Positions 17,532 through 26,455 of a stretch of DNA of 64,000 nt are shown here, in pieces (the first letter of the stretch is position 1; every line of letters begins with the position of its first letter). The position numbers were made by a program, and so were the translations under genes. Below the pieces are notes generated by a model. That model did not search any database. It was not told where the DNA came from and saw only the letters and a program-made list of their open reading frames with translations. The stretch comes from Gracilimonas mengyeensis (lineage in GTDB: Bacteria; Bacteroidota; Rhodothermia; Balneolales; Balneolaceae), in assembly GCF_900182705.1 (NCBI RefSeq), contig NZ_FXTP01000003.1:186001-250000 (forward strand), written 5' to 3'.

Positions 17532-20321
17532 TTAAAACAAATTTTTCAATTGCTCCTCACTCACTTCCGTTTGTGGATTGAACTCTTCCGAATTCATGTA
17601 ATCCAAAATTGACCGATACAGCTGACGGGCTGCGGGCTTGTCTTCCAACTTATCTAACTGAGACATACAGACCAGCAGTTTGCCATCTCCTACTTTAAAT
17701 TCAAAAATGAGTCCCAGCTTGTGATTACGTTGCAGGTTATCAATCACCTGAACCGTGGGACGGTACTCAGCCGGCGTGTCATCCAGAATCAGCGGATTGC
17801 TTTCTTTGATGATAGAGAACCATTGCCAGTTGGTGTGGAAGTCGGTTGGGAAAGCCTCAAAAAGCGGGTGCTTCGGTTCCATGAGCAGTCCCAGCGTTCC
17901 CGGTGAATACGGCTTGTTGTTACTTTCACTAATACCTTTAAACATCTCGTAATTCCAAAAATTGGGAGGAAATAATCCGCCCACACTCTGCCCTGCCACA
18001 TCCTCTTCCCTCGGAAACAACAATACTTTATCACCATTCTCTAATGTGGACAACGCTTTTCGGCTCAAGGCGTCATCAACCCAAACCACACCGGTTTCCA
18101 GTTCTTTCTCCACAGGCGGATAAATCCATACCGGGTATTCATTGGCATAATCCGTCCCTTTCAGAGAAACCTCTACGGTCAATGCTGTGGGAGCTGTAAA
18201 ACCGGCCAAATCCAACGTTATATCTGCAACAATTGGAGCTGTACCCTGCTTAACCGTATTGTAGGATATGGTTTCTTGTTGTATTACAGTACCGTCTTTG
18301 TCTTTAACCCTCCATTTCAAGGGTTGGCTGATACCACCTTGTCCATAATTGGCTATTTGAATTTCGGTTTGAAACTTCTCACCGGTAGTCCACACGTATT
18401 TGGGGAAACGAAGCAGCAAGACAACCTCATTATTCGATTGCAGCCACTTTTCTTTGGAAACAACGCCTTTGTCATCCATAAAGGCATCCAGAATACCAAC
18501 CAATGCCGTGCCTTGTCCTGGGAAATCCTGTAAGTCTAATAACTGATAACCGGCCATACCTTGTGTTCGAAGTGCTGCTTCCATCTCAGCTTTGTAGCTA
18601 AGTGCCGACCACGCCCCGGAAGCCTTCTGAAAAATACTGTCCATCTCTCCCATACCAGAAGCTTCAAGTCTTTCCTGAAACTTCTCCAGATTCCAGGCCC
18701 GAAGCACTCCATCATATTTCTCAATTTCATCGTAATCCGGATAAATCTGGTATTGACCAATTTCATGCGAAACTACCGGGATATCAATTTGTGAGATGGG
18801 GTAGCTGTAATCAAAATCGGTAGAAGGCGTTTGGGTGTTCAGGATGCCGCCATCGCGGGAATCCACAAAAGCGTGAGTGAGCCGTGTGTGGGTGCGAATG
18901 GTATCGCCGGCAGAAGGCGTGCGGGCCCCGATGAAGAAGTCCGAAACCTCACGCGGGGGCGCATAGCCAATGCTGTTATTGGAACCCATGGTGTAGAGAG
19001 GGCGCGGGTCAAACTCTTTAAGCGCCTCCATATTGGCTTCTACACGATCGTGCCCGCTCCAGATCTCGTTGCCGTGTGAGAACATTACAAAAGAAGGATG
19101 ATTAGCGTATTCTTTGAGCAGCGCAAAACCTTCTTGACGCTGCATTTGTGCCACAGAATCGCTTTCCAATCCTCCCCAAAATGGAAGTTCCGGTTGCATA
19201 TAAATGCCCACCTGATCGGCAGCCTCAAACGCCGCCCTGGGCGGGGTGTAGGAATGAAAGCGATAGTGATTGATGCCCCAAGATTTGGCAATTTCCAGTA
19301 CCCGTTTCCAGCTTTCCACATCGGTGGGGGTGTAGCCTGTTTCCGGGAAAACCGCCGCTTCGTGTTTGCCCCGCAGAAAAGTGGTGCGTCCGTTGATGGT
19401 AAAATGCGTGCCATTAGCCTCAAAATTTCTCATCCCAAAGCTAACCGTTTTAGCATCTTTGATGTGGCCATTGGAAATGACAGCCGTAAGCTCATACAGC
19501 GGTTGGTCGTATTCATCCCATAGCTGCATATTGTCTCCCAGGTGGTAGGCAAGTTCCAAACTTTCCACCACGGTAGTATCTGTTTGTTGAACCGGAAGCG
19601 TTCTTGAGGTGCCATCTTCGGTGACATGCATGTGCAACTCCACCGAAATCTGCTCCAGGTTTAAGGCATTGTCGATATCCAGTTGGATGCGAGCGGTTTC
19701 ATTTTCCACATCAGGAGTAACCTGCAAATTGCTGATGTAGGTTTTGGGCATGGCCGCCAGGTGTAAGTCTCCAATTACGCCGTTCCAGTTGGTTTGGGTG
19801 TCATCAGAGTACAGGTGATTGTGTCCGTATGGGGTGCGATCCAGGCTATTGTCGATGCGTAAGGTGATAGTGTGTTCGCCGGGAGAGAGGTATTCAGTTA
19901 CATCAAAGCGCTGTGGGGATTGCATGATGATGGAGCCGCCGACCAATTCCCCGTCAATCCACACTTTGCTGGGTTTGGTGCGTTCCAGGAATAGCTGAAT
20001 GCGTTTATCCTGAAAGTTCTCTGGTACCGTTACCTTTTTTTGATACCAGGCGGGGCCTTCGTAATCAAACACACGGTTCAGATGCATGGTGGTGGTATCT
20101 GTTCGTTTGAATCCTTTTTGATTGGAATCGGTGGTACCGGGGAGCTCCACGGAGTCTGAAAAATCATTTAGGTACCATTGCTCTTCTATCCCCACTTCCG
20201 CAGTATCAAGGGCAAAGGCCCAGGTTCCGCTTAGGTCTATATATTCGCGATGTTCTGTTGTTTGTGAACAGGAAATGGCGATTATAAGAAGCAGTGGGAA
20301 GAGCCAGAAATGGGTTTTCAT
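17532..20321 (-). CDS. Glycoside hydrolase family 2 lipoprotein (beta-galactosidase/glucuronidase-like)
   Basis: 929 residues with a lipobox ending at C18 (IIAISC). Domains: jelly-roll sugar-binding (about 27-190), immunoglobulin-like (about 195-300), TIM barrel (about 303-620), and a beta-rich C-terminal part. Acid/base E419 is in FSHGNEIW and the likely nucleophile E520 is in VVSHEIGQYQ, the standard GH2 pair. The lipid anchor suggests surface or periplasmic action. The exact specificity (galactoside, mannoside, glucuronide) cannot be told from these motifs. It stands alone, convergent with the LytTR gene and divergent from the serine hydrolase gene. Confidence 0.9.
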   Translation of the reverse strand: MKTHFWLFPLLLIIAISCSQTTEHREYIDLSGTWAFALDTAEVGIEEQWYLNDFSDSVELPGTTDSNQKGFKRTDTTTMHLNRVFDYEGPAWYQKKVTVPENFQDKRIQLFLERTKPSKVWIDGELVGGSIIMQSPQRFDVTEYLSPGEHTITLRIDNSLDRTPYGHNHLYSDDTQTNWNGVIGDLHLAAMPKTYISNLQVTPDVENETARIQLDIDNALNLEQISVELHMHVTEDGTSRTLPVQQTDTTVVESLELAYHLGDNMQLWDEYDQPLYELTAVISNGHIKDAKTVSFGMRNFEANGTHFTINGRTTFLRGKHEAAVFPETGYTPTDVESWKRVLEIAKSWGINHYRFHSYTPPRAAFEAADQVGIYMQPELPFWGGLESDSVAQMQRQEGFALLKEYANHPSFVMFSHGNEIWSGHDRVEANMEALKEFDPRPLYTMGSNNSIGYAPPREVSDFFIGARTPSAGDTIRTHTRLTHAFVDSRDGGILNTQTPSTDFDYSYPISQIDIPVVSHEIGQYQIYPDYDEIEKYDGVLRAWNLEKFQERLEASGMGEMDSIFQKASGAWSALSYKAEMEAALRTQGMAGYQLLDLQDFPGQGTALVGILDAFMDDKGVVSKEKWLQSNNEVVLLLRFPKYVWTTGEKFQTEIQIANYGQGGISQPLKWRVKDKDGTVIQQETISYNTVKQGTAPIVADITLDLAGFTAPTALTVEVSLKGTDYANEYPVWIYPPVEKELETGVVWVDDALSRKALSTLENGDKVLLFPREEDVAGQSVGGLFPPNFWNYEMFKGISESNNKPYSPGTLGLLMEPKHPLFEAFPTDFHTNWQWFSIIKESNPLILDDTPAEYRPTVQVIDNLQRNHKLGLIFEFKVGDGKLLVCMSQLDKLEDKPAARQLYRSILDYMNSEEFNPQTEVSEEQLKNLF

Positions 20322-20623
20322 GATCTTGGAAATTAAGAGGTTGGTAGTAGGCTAACGATTTAATCAAAACGAATGATTAAATAATATAGTAAAAAATTTA
20401 GTGTTTACTTTTTTCTAAGACCGGAAGGGGATGTATTGAAAACCGGGGGAGTCCTAAACCGCAAAAAATTTTCACCTTCTAATTCCTTTCACCTCATTGA
20501 AACAATTTGGCGCAACAACCGAACACGCACGGGCAATCATCTTCGGTTGACCATTTCTATCTTTTGGTTAATTTACGGCATTCGGAGATGGACATATCGG
20601 GAACTAAAATCAAACATGCTCTT
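20322..20623. other. Divergent promoter region with an operator-like inverted repeat
   Basis: About 300 bases between the GH2 and serine hydrolase starts. ATTTAATC (20358-20365) and GATTAAAT (20375-20382) form a perfect 8-bp inverted repeat with a 9-base spacer, 36 bases above the GH2 start, the size of a dimer-binding operator. TATCTTTT at 20558-20565 resembles a -7 box for the rightward gene. The rest is AT-rich with no coding potential. Confidence 0.45.
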
Positions 20624-22621
20624 ATGAAAAAAGCTACAACCTTGCTTACGGCCCTCCTTTTAACTACTACCTGGGTGTTTGCCCAGACATCAACCCAAAC
20701 AGAAAAACCCATTACCCAAGGAGAAACCTATTCGGACTCGCTCGCCTCAGTAAGCGTGCATGCGTACTCGGTAGCGCTGGATTCTGCACAGTATGTGTTT
20801 GGTTTCGTCAATCAACAGACGGTGGATGTGGTGGTAACAATTTTCAATCCCGAAGGGGATAAAGTTGCCGAGTTTGACGGGCCGGCTCGTGGTAAAGAAT
20901 CGTTCCAGTTTGATAGCCGTGCGGCCGGAGAGTACCGCATCGAGATAACCCCGTTTGAAAAAAAGGAAGGCCGGTACAGCATCACACTAAAGCTGGTTGA
21001 AGCTGTGGCTGAAGATCCCGCCGGACGTGTAAATCAGTTGATGACAGAATATTCGGGTGATGACGTTCCGGGAGCCGCCGTTTTGGTGATGGAAAATGGC
21101 GAAGTCACTTTCCAGGAATCTTATGGCATGGCTAACCTCACTTATGATATCCCTATGCAGGAAAAAACCCGTCATAACATCGGGTCTACCTCCAAGCATT
21201 TTTTGACTTTTGGTTTACTTTTGTTGCAAGAGCAAGGCCAGCTTTCGCTGGATGATGACGTGCGGGATTACATCCCCGAACTTCCGGAATTTGACCATCC
21301 TGTAACGCTGCGGAATATTGTAACCCACACCAGCGGCTATCGCGAGTTTCTAAATACCATCGCCATGACCGGCCGAAATCCGAGTACGGATTTAAGCCAG
21401 GAGCAAATCATTAACATTGTGCAGCGCCAGCCAGAATTGCAAAACGTGCCGGGTGCGGAATGGAATTACAATAACACCGGCTACGCTCTGGCTACCGAAG
21501 TTATTGAGCGCGTTACGGACGAGTCTTTCCCGGAATGGATGCGTAAGAATGTGTTTGAGCCTATTGGTATGATGCATACGGTGGTTCGCCACAGCCCGGC
21601 ACAGATTGTGGAAAACCGTTCGGTGGGTTACGAGCCAGCTAAAAGTGGCGGCTACAAAGAGGTTACAGACCTTGGTGGCGCCATGGGCGCCGGAGGCATT
21701 CATTCTACCATGGATGATTTAGCTAAATGGATTCAAAACCTGCTGGAACCCAAGGTGGGAACCCAGGAAATGATTACAGCTATGACCACCCCGGATACCT
21801 TGAATAACGGACATTCTTCAGGCTATGGGCTGGGACTTTTTATCCAGGAATATAAAGGGCTCACGCATTATCACCACGGCGGAGCCGATTTAGCGCACCG
21901 TTCTATGCTGATGATTTTCCCGGAAATTGGAGGAGCCGTTGTGACACAAAGCAATTTCTCAAATTTTAATGGAAGCATCCCCAATAAAATAGCGGACTTG
22001 TTTTTTGAAGATCATCTTAAGACGGAGCCTGAACAAGCAGAAGAGGATACTACGGGCGAATCCGAAGAGTTTGCCTATGATGTTGAACAGTTTGATGCGC
22101 TCACCGGTCGCTACGAGTTAAGCGTAATGCCTGGTTTTGTACTCACCTTTTCGCGGGATGGAGAGCGTATTTACACCCAGGCTACCAATCAGCCAGAAAT
22201 TAATCTGACCGCCACATCCGATTCTACCTTTAGCCTGGTGGGCGTGAATGCTGCTATTACATTTCATCGGAATGAAGACGGTTCGGCGGATTCTTTGACG
22301 CTGCATCAAAATGGACACCATACTGCCAAACGCATAAGCTGGGAGCCTGCCCCCGAAGAGCTGGCAAACTACACCGGCCGTTATTTCAGTGATGAGATAG
22401 AAACGGTGTACACCGTTGCCCTGGAAGACAGCAGCCTGATGCTGCAACATTATCAAATGGAAGAGGATCTTGAGCTTAGCCCCGGAGATGTGGATTCTTT
22501 CAGTGCCGGATTTCCCATTGCTGATGTAGCTTTTGTGCGGGATGAGGAGGGCAACATCACTGGATTCAACGCCTCCAATGGCCGCACCCGCGGGGTGTTT
22601 TTTGAGAAGATGGAGGAGTAA
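20624..22621 (+). CDS. Exported serine hydrolase (class C beta-lactamase / PBP4*-like)
   Basis: 665 residues from the ATG at 20624, chosen because it begins a clear signal peptide (MKKATTLLTA, cleavage near VFAQ); an in-frame TTG 39 codons upstream would bury it. Residues about 40-125 form a beta-sandwich like a PPC domain. The hydrolase domain has S188-x-x-K191 (GSTSK), Y282-N-N and H417-H-G, the three motifs of serine beta-lactamase-fold enzymes. Residues about 505-665 carry a beta-rich C-terminal domain typical of the S12 peptidase-like group. Likely a periplasmic peptidase or esterase and not a resistance enzyme. Confidence 0.9.
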   Translation: MKKATTLLTALLLTTTWVFAQTSTQTEKPITQGETYSDSLASVSVHAYSVALDSAQYVFGFVNQQTVDVVVTIFNPEGDKVAEFDGPARGKESFQFDSRAAGEYRIEITPFEKKEGRYSITLKLVEAVAEDPAGRVNQLMTEYSGDDVPGAAVLVMENGEVTFQESYGMANLTYDIPMQEKTRHNIGSTSKHFLTFGLLLLQEQGQLSLDDDVRDYIPELPEFDHPVTLRNIVTHTSGYREFLNTIAMTGRNPSTDLSQEQIINIVQRQPELQNVPGAEWNYNNTGYALATEVIERVTDESFPEWMRKNVFEPIGMMHTVVRHSPAQIVENRSVGYEPAKSGGYKEVTDLGGAMGAGGIHSTMDDLAKWIQNLLEPKVGTQEMITAMTTPDTLNNGHSSGYGLGLFIQEYKGLTHYHHGGADLAHRSMLMIFPEIGGAVVTQSNFSNFNGSIPNKIADLFFEDHLKTEPEQAEEDTTGESEEFAYDVEQFDALTGRYELSVMPGFVLTFSRDGERIYTQATNQPEINLTATSDSTFSLVGVNAAITFHRNEDGSADSLTLHQNGHHTAKRISWEPAPEELANYTGRYFSDEIETVYTVALEDSSLMLQHYQMEEDLELSPGDVDSFSAGFPIADVAFVRDEEGNITGFNASNGRTRGVFFEKMEE

Positions 22622-22751
22622 AAATTATGCGGATTTTATGCCATTTGTGGGTCATGCAAATTTCATAGACGCCATTGTTGCCCAATTTTCTGGCAACTTA
22701 ATTTCAAAAAAGACATCGATACGAAAATTTTCTTTTTCCAATGTTCCATAT

Positions 22752-22812
22752 CTACCCACCAACCGTTCCTTCGGAACGGAAAAGATGATCCTTAGGATCA
22801 TCTGGTAGGTAG
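22752..22812. repeat. Twin-hairpin element with outer stem (three-way junction)
   Basis: Outer arms CTACCCACCA (22752-22761) and TGGTAGGTAG (22803-22812) pair over 9 of 10 bases. Inside are two perfect hairpins, CCGTTCC-TTC-GGAACGG (22763-22779) and GATGATCC-TTA-GGATCATC (22784-22802). It sits between convergent genes, so it may also act as a bidirectional terminator, though there is no T run. The same architecture recurs at 55412-55487 with different sequence. Confidence 0.65.
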
Positions 22813-22907
22813 CCCTGTAGAACCAAAAGAATAAACCTCCGCCCCAATGGTGTGAGTGTAGCGTTATTTACCGGAGGTTAGTTTCCGCTATCGTTGAAGG
22901 AATGGAA

Positions 22908-23879
22908 TCACCCCAGCTCCTCTCTCAAACGCTCAAGCAAACGTCTGGTAGCAATAATGCCATTTTCGGCAGATAGAGAGTCACCTTCATATTCCACGCC
23001 GATGTAGCCGCCACTCCAGCCAGATTCTTTCACGATAGTTAACAGTCGTTTATAATCTAAACTACTTTCATTCCCATCCTCATCAAAAGCATAGGTTTTG
23101 GCGCTTACGCCTTTGGCAAAAGGCATCAGTTCTTTTACGCCTTTGTAGGTATCGTACTGCTCGGCACAGCTATCGCCCCAGCGCTCGTTGTTTTCACGAC
23201 GGATGCAGAAATTGCCAAAATCAGGCAACGTGCCGGCGTATTCGCTATCCACTTGCCGCATCACTTCCGTCAGGTGCCCGGCATGGGATGACAGTCCGCC
23301 ATGATTTTCAACCACTACGCTAATTTCACGTTCAGCCCCATATTCAGCCAACCGACTGAGGCCATCGGTTCCGGCCGATATCCATCCCTCCACATTATTC
23401 TCTGCTTTCTCTGAACCAAATAAATTTATTCGGATGGCATGGCAGCCAAGATACGCCGCGGCATCAATCCACTTGTAGTGATTTTCAACAGCTTGAGTGC
23501 GTTCGGCGTCATCCTGTACCGCCACAAGACCTTCATTATCCACCATAATCAGTACGCTTTCTACCCCGCTGGCATCAGCACGAAACTTAAGCTCCTGCAG
23601 GTACTGCTTGTCTTTGGCTTTATCCGCAAAAAACTGGTTCACATATTCTACTGCGCTAATTCCATATTTCTCTTTGGCAACCACCGGGAAGTTCAGGTTA
23701 TCCAGTTCGCCGCCAAAAATCTGTTTATTCAGCGACCATTCCGCCAGCGATATCTTGAAATCAAAAGCACTTTTTGAGGAAGAGCCTGCGGATAATAAAC
23801 CCGGCGAGGAAGCCAACATAAAAGCTCCGCCGGCAGCCAAAGCCGATTTTTTTAGAAATTCGCGTCTTGAGTTATTCAT
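22908..23879 (-). CDS. Tat-exported sugar phosphate isomerase/epimerase-like protein
   Basis: 323 residues. The twin-arginine signal SRREFLKKSALAAGGAF at the N terminus predicts Tat export, meaning the protein folds, perhaps with metal, before export. The mature part is a xylose isomerase-like TIM barrel (AP endonuclease 2 superfamily), with VVVENHGGLSSH near 195-206 and YIGVEYEGD near 295-303 supplying typical acidic and His metal ligands. It starts 26 bases below the stop of the clan GH-A hydrolase, so the two are probably co-transcribed and act on the same sugar. Substrate unknown. Confidence 0.87.
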   Translation of the reverse strand: MNNSRREFLKKSALAAGGAFMLASSPGLLSAGSSSKSAFDFKISLAEWSLNKQIFGGELDNLNFPVVAKEKYGISAVEYVNQFFADKAKDKQYLQELKFRADASGVESVLIMVDNEGLVAVQDDAERTQAVENHYKWIDAAAYLGCHAIRINLFGSEKAENNVEGWISAGTDGLSRLAEYGAEREISVVVENHGGLSSHAGHLTEVMRQVDSEYAGTLPDFGNFCIRRENNERWGDSCAEQYDTYKGVKELMPFAKGVSAKTYAFDEDGNESSLDYKRLLTIVKESGWSGGYIGVEYEGDSLSAENGIIATRRLLERLREELG

Positions 23880-23905
23880 AGGATAGATAAAATAATTTTT
23901 GTGGA

Positions 23906-25870
23906 TTAATTGGTTGAAATCGAGTCGCTAAACAGCGAAGTAAAACTCCATGCCCCGGCCGTAAAAGTGGTTGAGCCGTCCTTTACCGATACTGTTTGAA
24001 GCCGTTCCATACTACGATTTTGATCGGTGACATACACGTGCAATTTGGTTACTCCGTCCGGAAGTCCGTGGATGGTAGCTTCCCGCTCTGCTCCGTTATT
24101 CACCACGTGCACCGCGTATTTTTGGTTGGAAAGATCGCCAAAAGCCGCTGCAGTAATCGTCTCGGAATCATCTTCGATGGGTAGATGAAACGAATTTTTT
24201 GGGGTAGATGCCAGTTGTTTCAGGTTCCAGAAGCGCTGCATGGGCTGCAGTTCTTCCTCGTTATTGCCAAACACTCCGCCGCCTTTTAGCAGGGAATAAT
24301 CAGACGTCAGCTGCCATTGCAAAATGGTTTTGGCCTGGGTGATGGACAAGATTCGCAAGTACAGGTTGATTTCATGCATGGCAAAGGTGGCTTCGTCGAA
24401 AATGTCGTTGTAGCGCCAGGCGGCCGCATCGGTGCTTCCTTCCCCAACAATTACGGGGATATTCAGCTCCTCCGAAATATCGCGCCACTGCTGCAGGGTT
24501 TCATCGGCCCATCCCCGCCAGGAATGAAAGGAAACCGCACTGATGTACTTATGCGCGGAGGGATCGTTTTTAGCAGGATAGGTGAAAGCGTAGCCGTTGG
24601 CATCAGCCGTATCGCCCAGGTATAGCTTGGTCATCAGCCCGCGTTCCGCCAGATGCTCCCCCAAGCCTTTAATAAACTGCCGGTGCTGTTGGGGCATTTG
24701 GCGTACGTCAATACCCAAATCCGATTCATTGAACGAAAAAGCTGCCGCTTCCACGCCGTATTCTTTTTTCAGGTACCAGATGTAATCCCCAATTGACTGA
24801 TAGATTTTCTGAATTTTATTTTGATTGAGCAGGTTGCCCCGTTCGCCATTGGGGCCGGGGCCGCGCCGACGTTCCCCCACAATGGCCCACTCCGGTGCAA
24901 ACCAAGTGCCCAGCGAAACCGGCATGCCCATATTATGCAGGCGCTGCGCCATGGTCATGGCCGCTTCTACCCTCGGATGAATATTACCAGCTTCTGCCTG
25001 CGCAATGGGGTCTTGGTCTTCCTCAGCATGCCAGAACCACCAGGGCATTTCCACACGTCCGTAGGCCACGCGCATATTTTCCAGATTATAATCGATTACT
25101 TTTGGATCCACCCGCTCGTTTTGCAAGCGGAAGTTTCCGCCCATCCCGATAAACTCCCGCCCAGGCTCACTGGCATCCAGCTGCAGACTCACCGGCTCCC
25201 GGTATATTTCTCCGGAGGCTTCCAGTGTGAAAGTGTTGGAAGCCGTCTGTCCATCGGAAGCATTGCCATCGATAAGCGCAAAGTAGATGCGGGCGGGCTC
25301 AGCTTTTGCCTCTTTTTTCAGGTAAATTTGGGTTGATTGTTCGGCCCGTATAGACACGTCCATATCGGCAAAGCTGACCGACACTTCATTCCCTTCGGCT
25401 TCTGTTTCATCATTAAAACTCAATGCCTCAGAGCCCTCAATCTCAATGCTTCCTCCCTCTGCAATTTTATCTTCAGGAAATTGAAGGCAAAAGAAAGCCC
25501 CGCCAATGACTGTATCAGCTCGGGATGCTACTTTAACTTTCACCTCTGCTTTTCCCTTCGAAAGGTCCCGCACCGTTTCTGTAAAAAACAAGCTATCAAG
25601 TCTGGGGGTGATGATTTGGCGTTCACCTTCCCGTTCGTAATCGGTATAATGTCTTTCTTTTGCGGTATGACGCACTTCACTCCAATCCGGCGTAGGCGTG
25701 CATAAGGTGGCTTTAAACTCCATGAGCTGCCCTTCTACCCTGATACCATTTAGGTTTCCCCAAGCCATCACTTCAGCCTGAGCTTGTATTTCTGTTGAGA
25801 GTATGGGCGATAATAACAGGATTCCGGCAAAAACTGCCAGAACAAACTGGGAGCGCTTTTTTAATTGCAT
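23906..25870 (-). CDS. Exported clan GH-A glycoside hydrolase (GH30-like)
   Basis: 654 residues with a signal peptide (about 1-31). Residues about 32-230 form a beta-rich region I do not recognise. From about 232 a TIM barrel begins (EFIGMGGNFRLQ), and the clan GH-A catalytic pair is visible as E382 in FSFNESDLG and E477 in PVIVGEGST. About 95 residues between them and a beta-sandwich at the C terminus (about 560-654) fit a GH30-like layout. It leads an operon with the Tat isomerase-like gene. Family assignment within the clan is uncertain, and the substrate is not predicted. Confidence 0.72.
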   Translation of the reverse strand: MQLKKRSQFVLAVFAGILLLSPILSTEIQAQAEVMAWGNLNGIRVEGQLMEFKATLCTPTPDWSEVRHTAKERHYTDYEREGERQIITPRLDSLFFTETVRDLSKGKAEVKVKVASRADTVIGGAFFCLQFPEDKIAEGGSIEIEGSEALSFNDETEAEGNEVSVSFADMDVSIRAEQSTQIYLKKEAKAEPARIYFALIDGNASDGQTASNTFTLEASGEIYREPVSLQLDASEPGREFIGMGGNFRLQNERVDPKVIDYNLENMRVAYGRVEMPWWFWHAEEDQDPIAQAEAGNIHPRVEAAMTMAQRLHNMGMPVSLGTWFAPEWAIVGERRRGPGPNGERGNLLNQNKIQKIYQSIGDYIWYLKKEYGVEAAAFSFNESDLGIDVRQMPQQHRQFIKGLGEHLAERGLMTKLYLGDTADANGYAFTYPAKNDPSAHKYISAVSFHSWRGWADETLQQWRDISEELNIPVIVGEGSTDAAAWRYNDIFDEATFAMHEINLYLRILSITQAKTILQWQLTSDYSLLKGGGVFGNNEEELQPMQRFWNLKQLASTPKNSFHLPIEDDSETITAAAFGDLSNQKYAVHVVNNGAEREATIHGLPDGVTKLHVYVTDQNRSMERLQTVSVKDGSTTFTAGAWSFTSLFSDSISTN

Positions 25871-26455
25871 AAAACTGTTTTCGGTTGACTAAAAATGTGA
25901 AATACTAATTTGTAAAATAAATTGATAAAAAGCAGGCCCGGGAGAACATTGAGCATTCAACAAGGAATGCAGAACATTGAACGGGATACTGCACCCCTTT
26001 ACGCTCTGCGCATTTTCAACACAAGCCTGTAGGGACTGAATGAAAACACCGCTTTCGATCTGACGGCTGACTCACCTATCCGTACTCCCAATCCTGAAAA
26101 GAAGCCTTCGGACCGAAGAGCTGGAGGTCAACTAAACTCCTGCACTGAAAGCCCCTGTATTCTATCCACACGGTCATCCTGAGAATACTTTCGAAGGATC
26201 TTTCATTTTGCGGAGCCTATCCAGCCAATTCCCTGAACCACTTTTTCCAGTGACTCTTAGATCAATATCTTTGGCCTGTTGGTAATTATTTTCTGGCTAA
26301 GGTTCTTCGGGAGTACCCTCTGAATGACCCATTATTTTAGTCACTAGATTTCTTCCGAATACTGAAGTGCCGGGTTTTAACCGTTGGCTATGCCCAAACA
26401 AAAAAGGCACAGCGGTTAACTGTGCCTTTGAAATTATTCTAAGAAAAGAAATTCT
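25871..26455. other. Intergenic region with degenerate repeats
   Basis: About 585 bases with no credible gene. It holds a copy of the GAACATTGAA-type repeat (25945-25983), a GGTCATCCTGAG...TTTCGAAGGATCT segment near 26170-26213 of a kind I have often seen between genes in Bacteroidota, the second copy of the TGGCTAAGGTTCT segment (about 26279-26309), and a terminator at 26403-26429. Confidence 0.55.
26403..26429 (-). terminator. Rho-independent terminator of the M1 peptidase gene
   Basis: A perfect 10-bp stem (AAAGGCACAG and CTGTGCCTTT) with a 7-base loop and a T run on the minus strand, 27 bases beyond the stop codon at 26456. Confidence 0.9.

Noticed and set aside
20507-20623. Extended TTG start for the serine hydrolase, 39 codons upstream
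   Set aside because: It would hide a clean signal peptide beginning at 20624, and a probable -7 box lies inside the extension.
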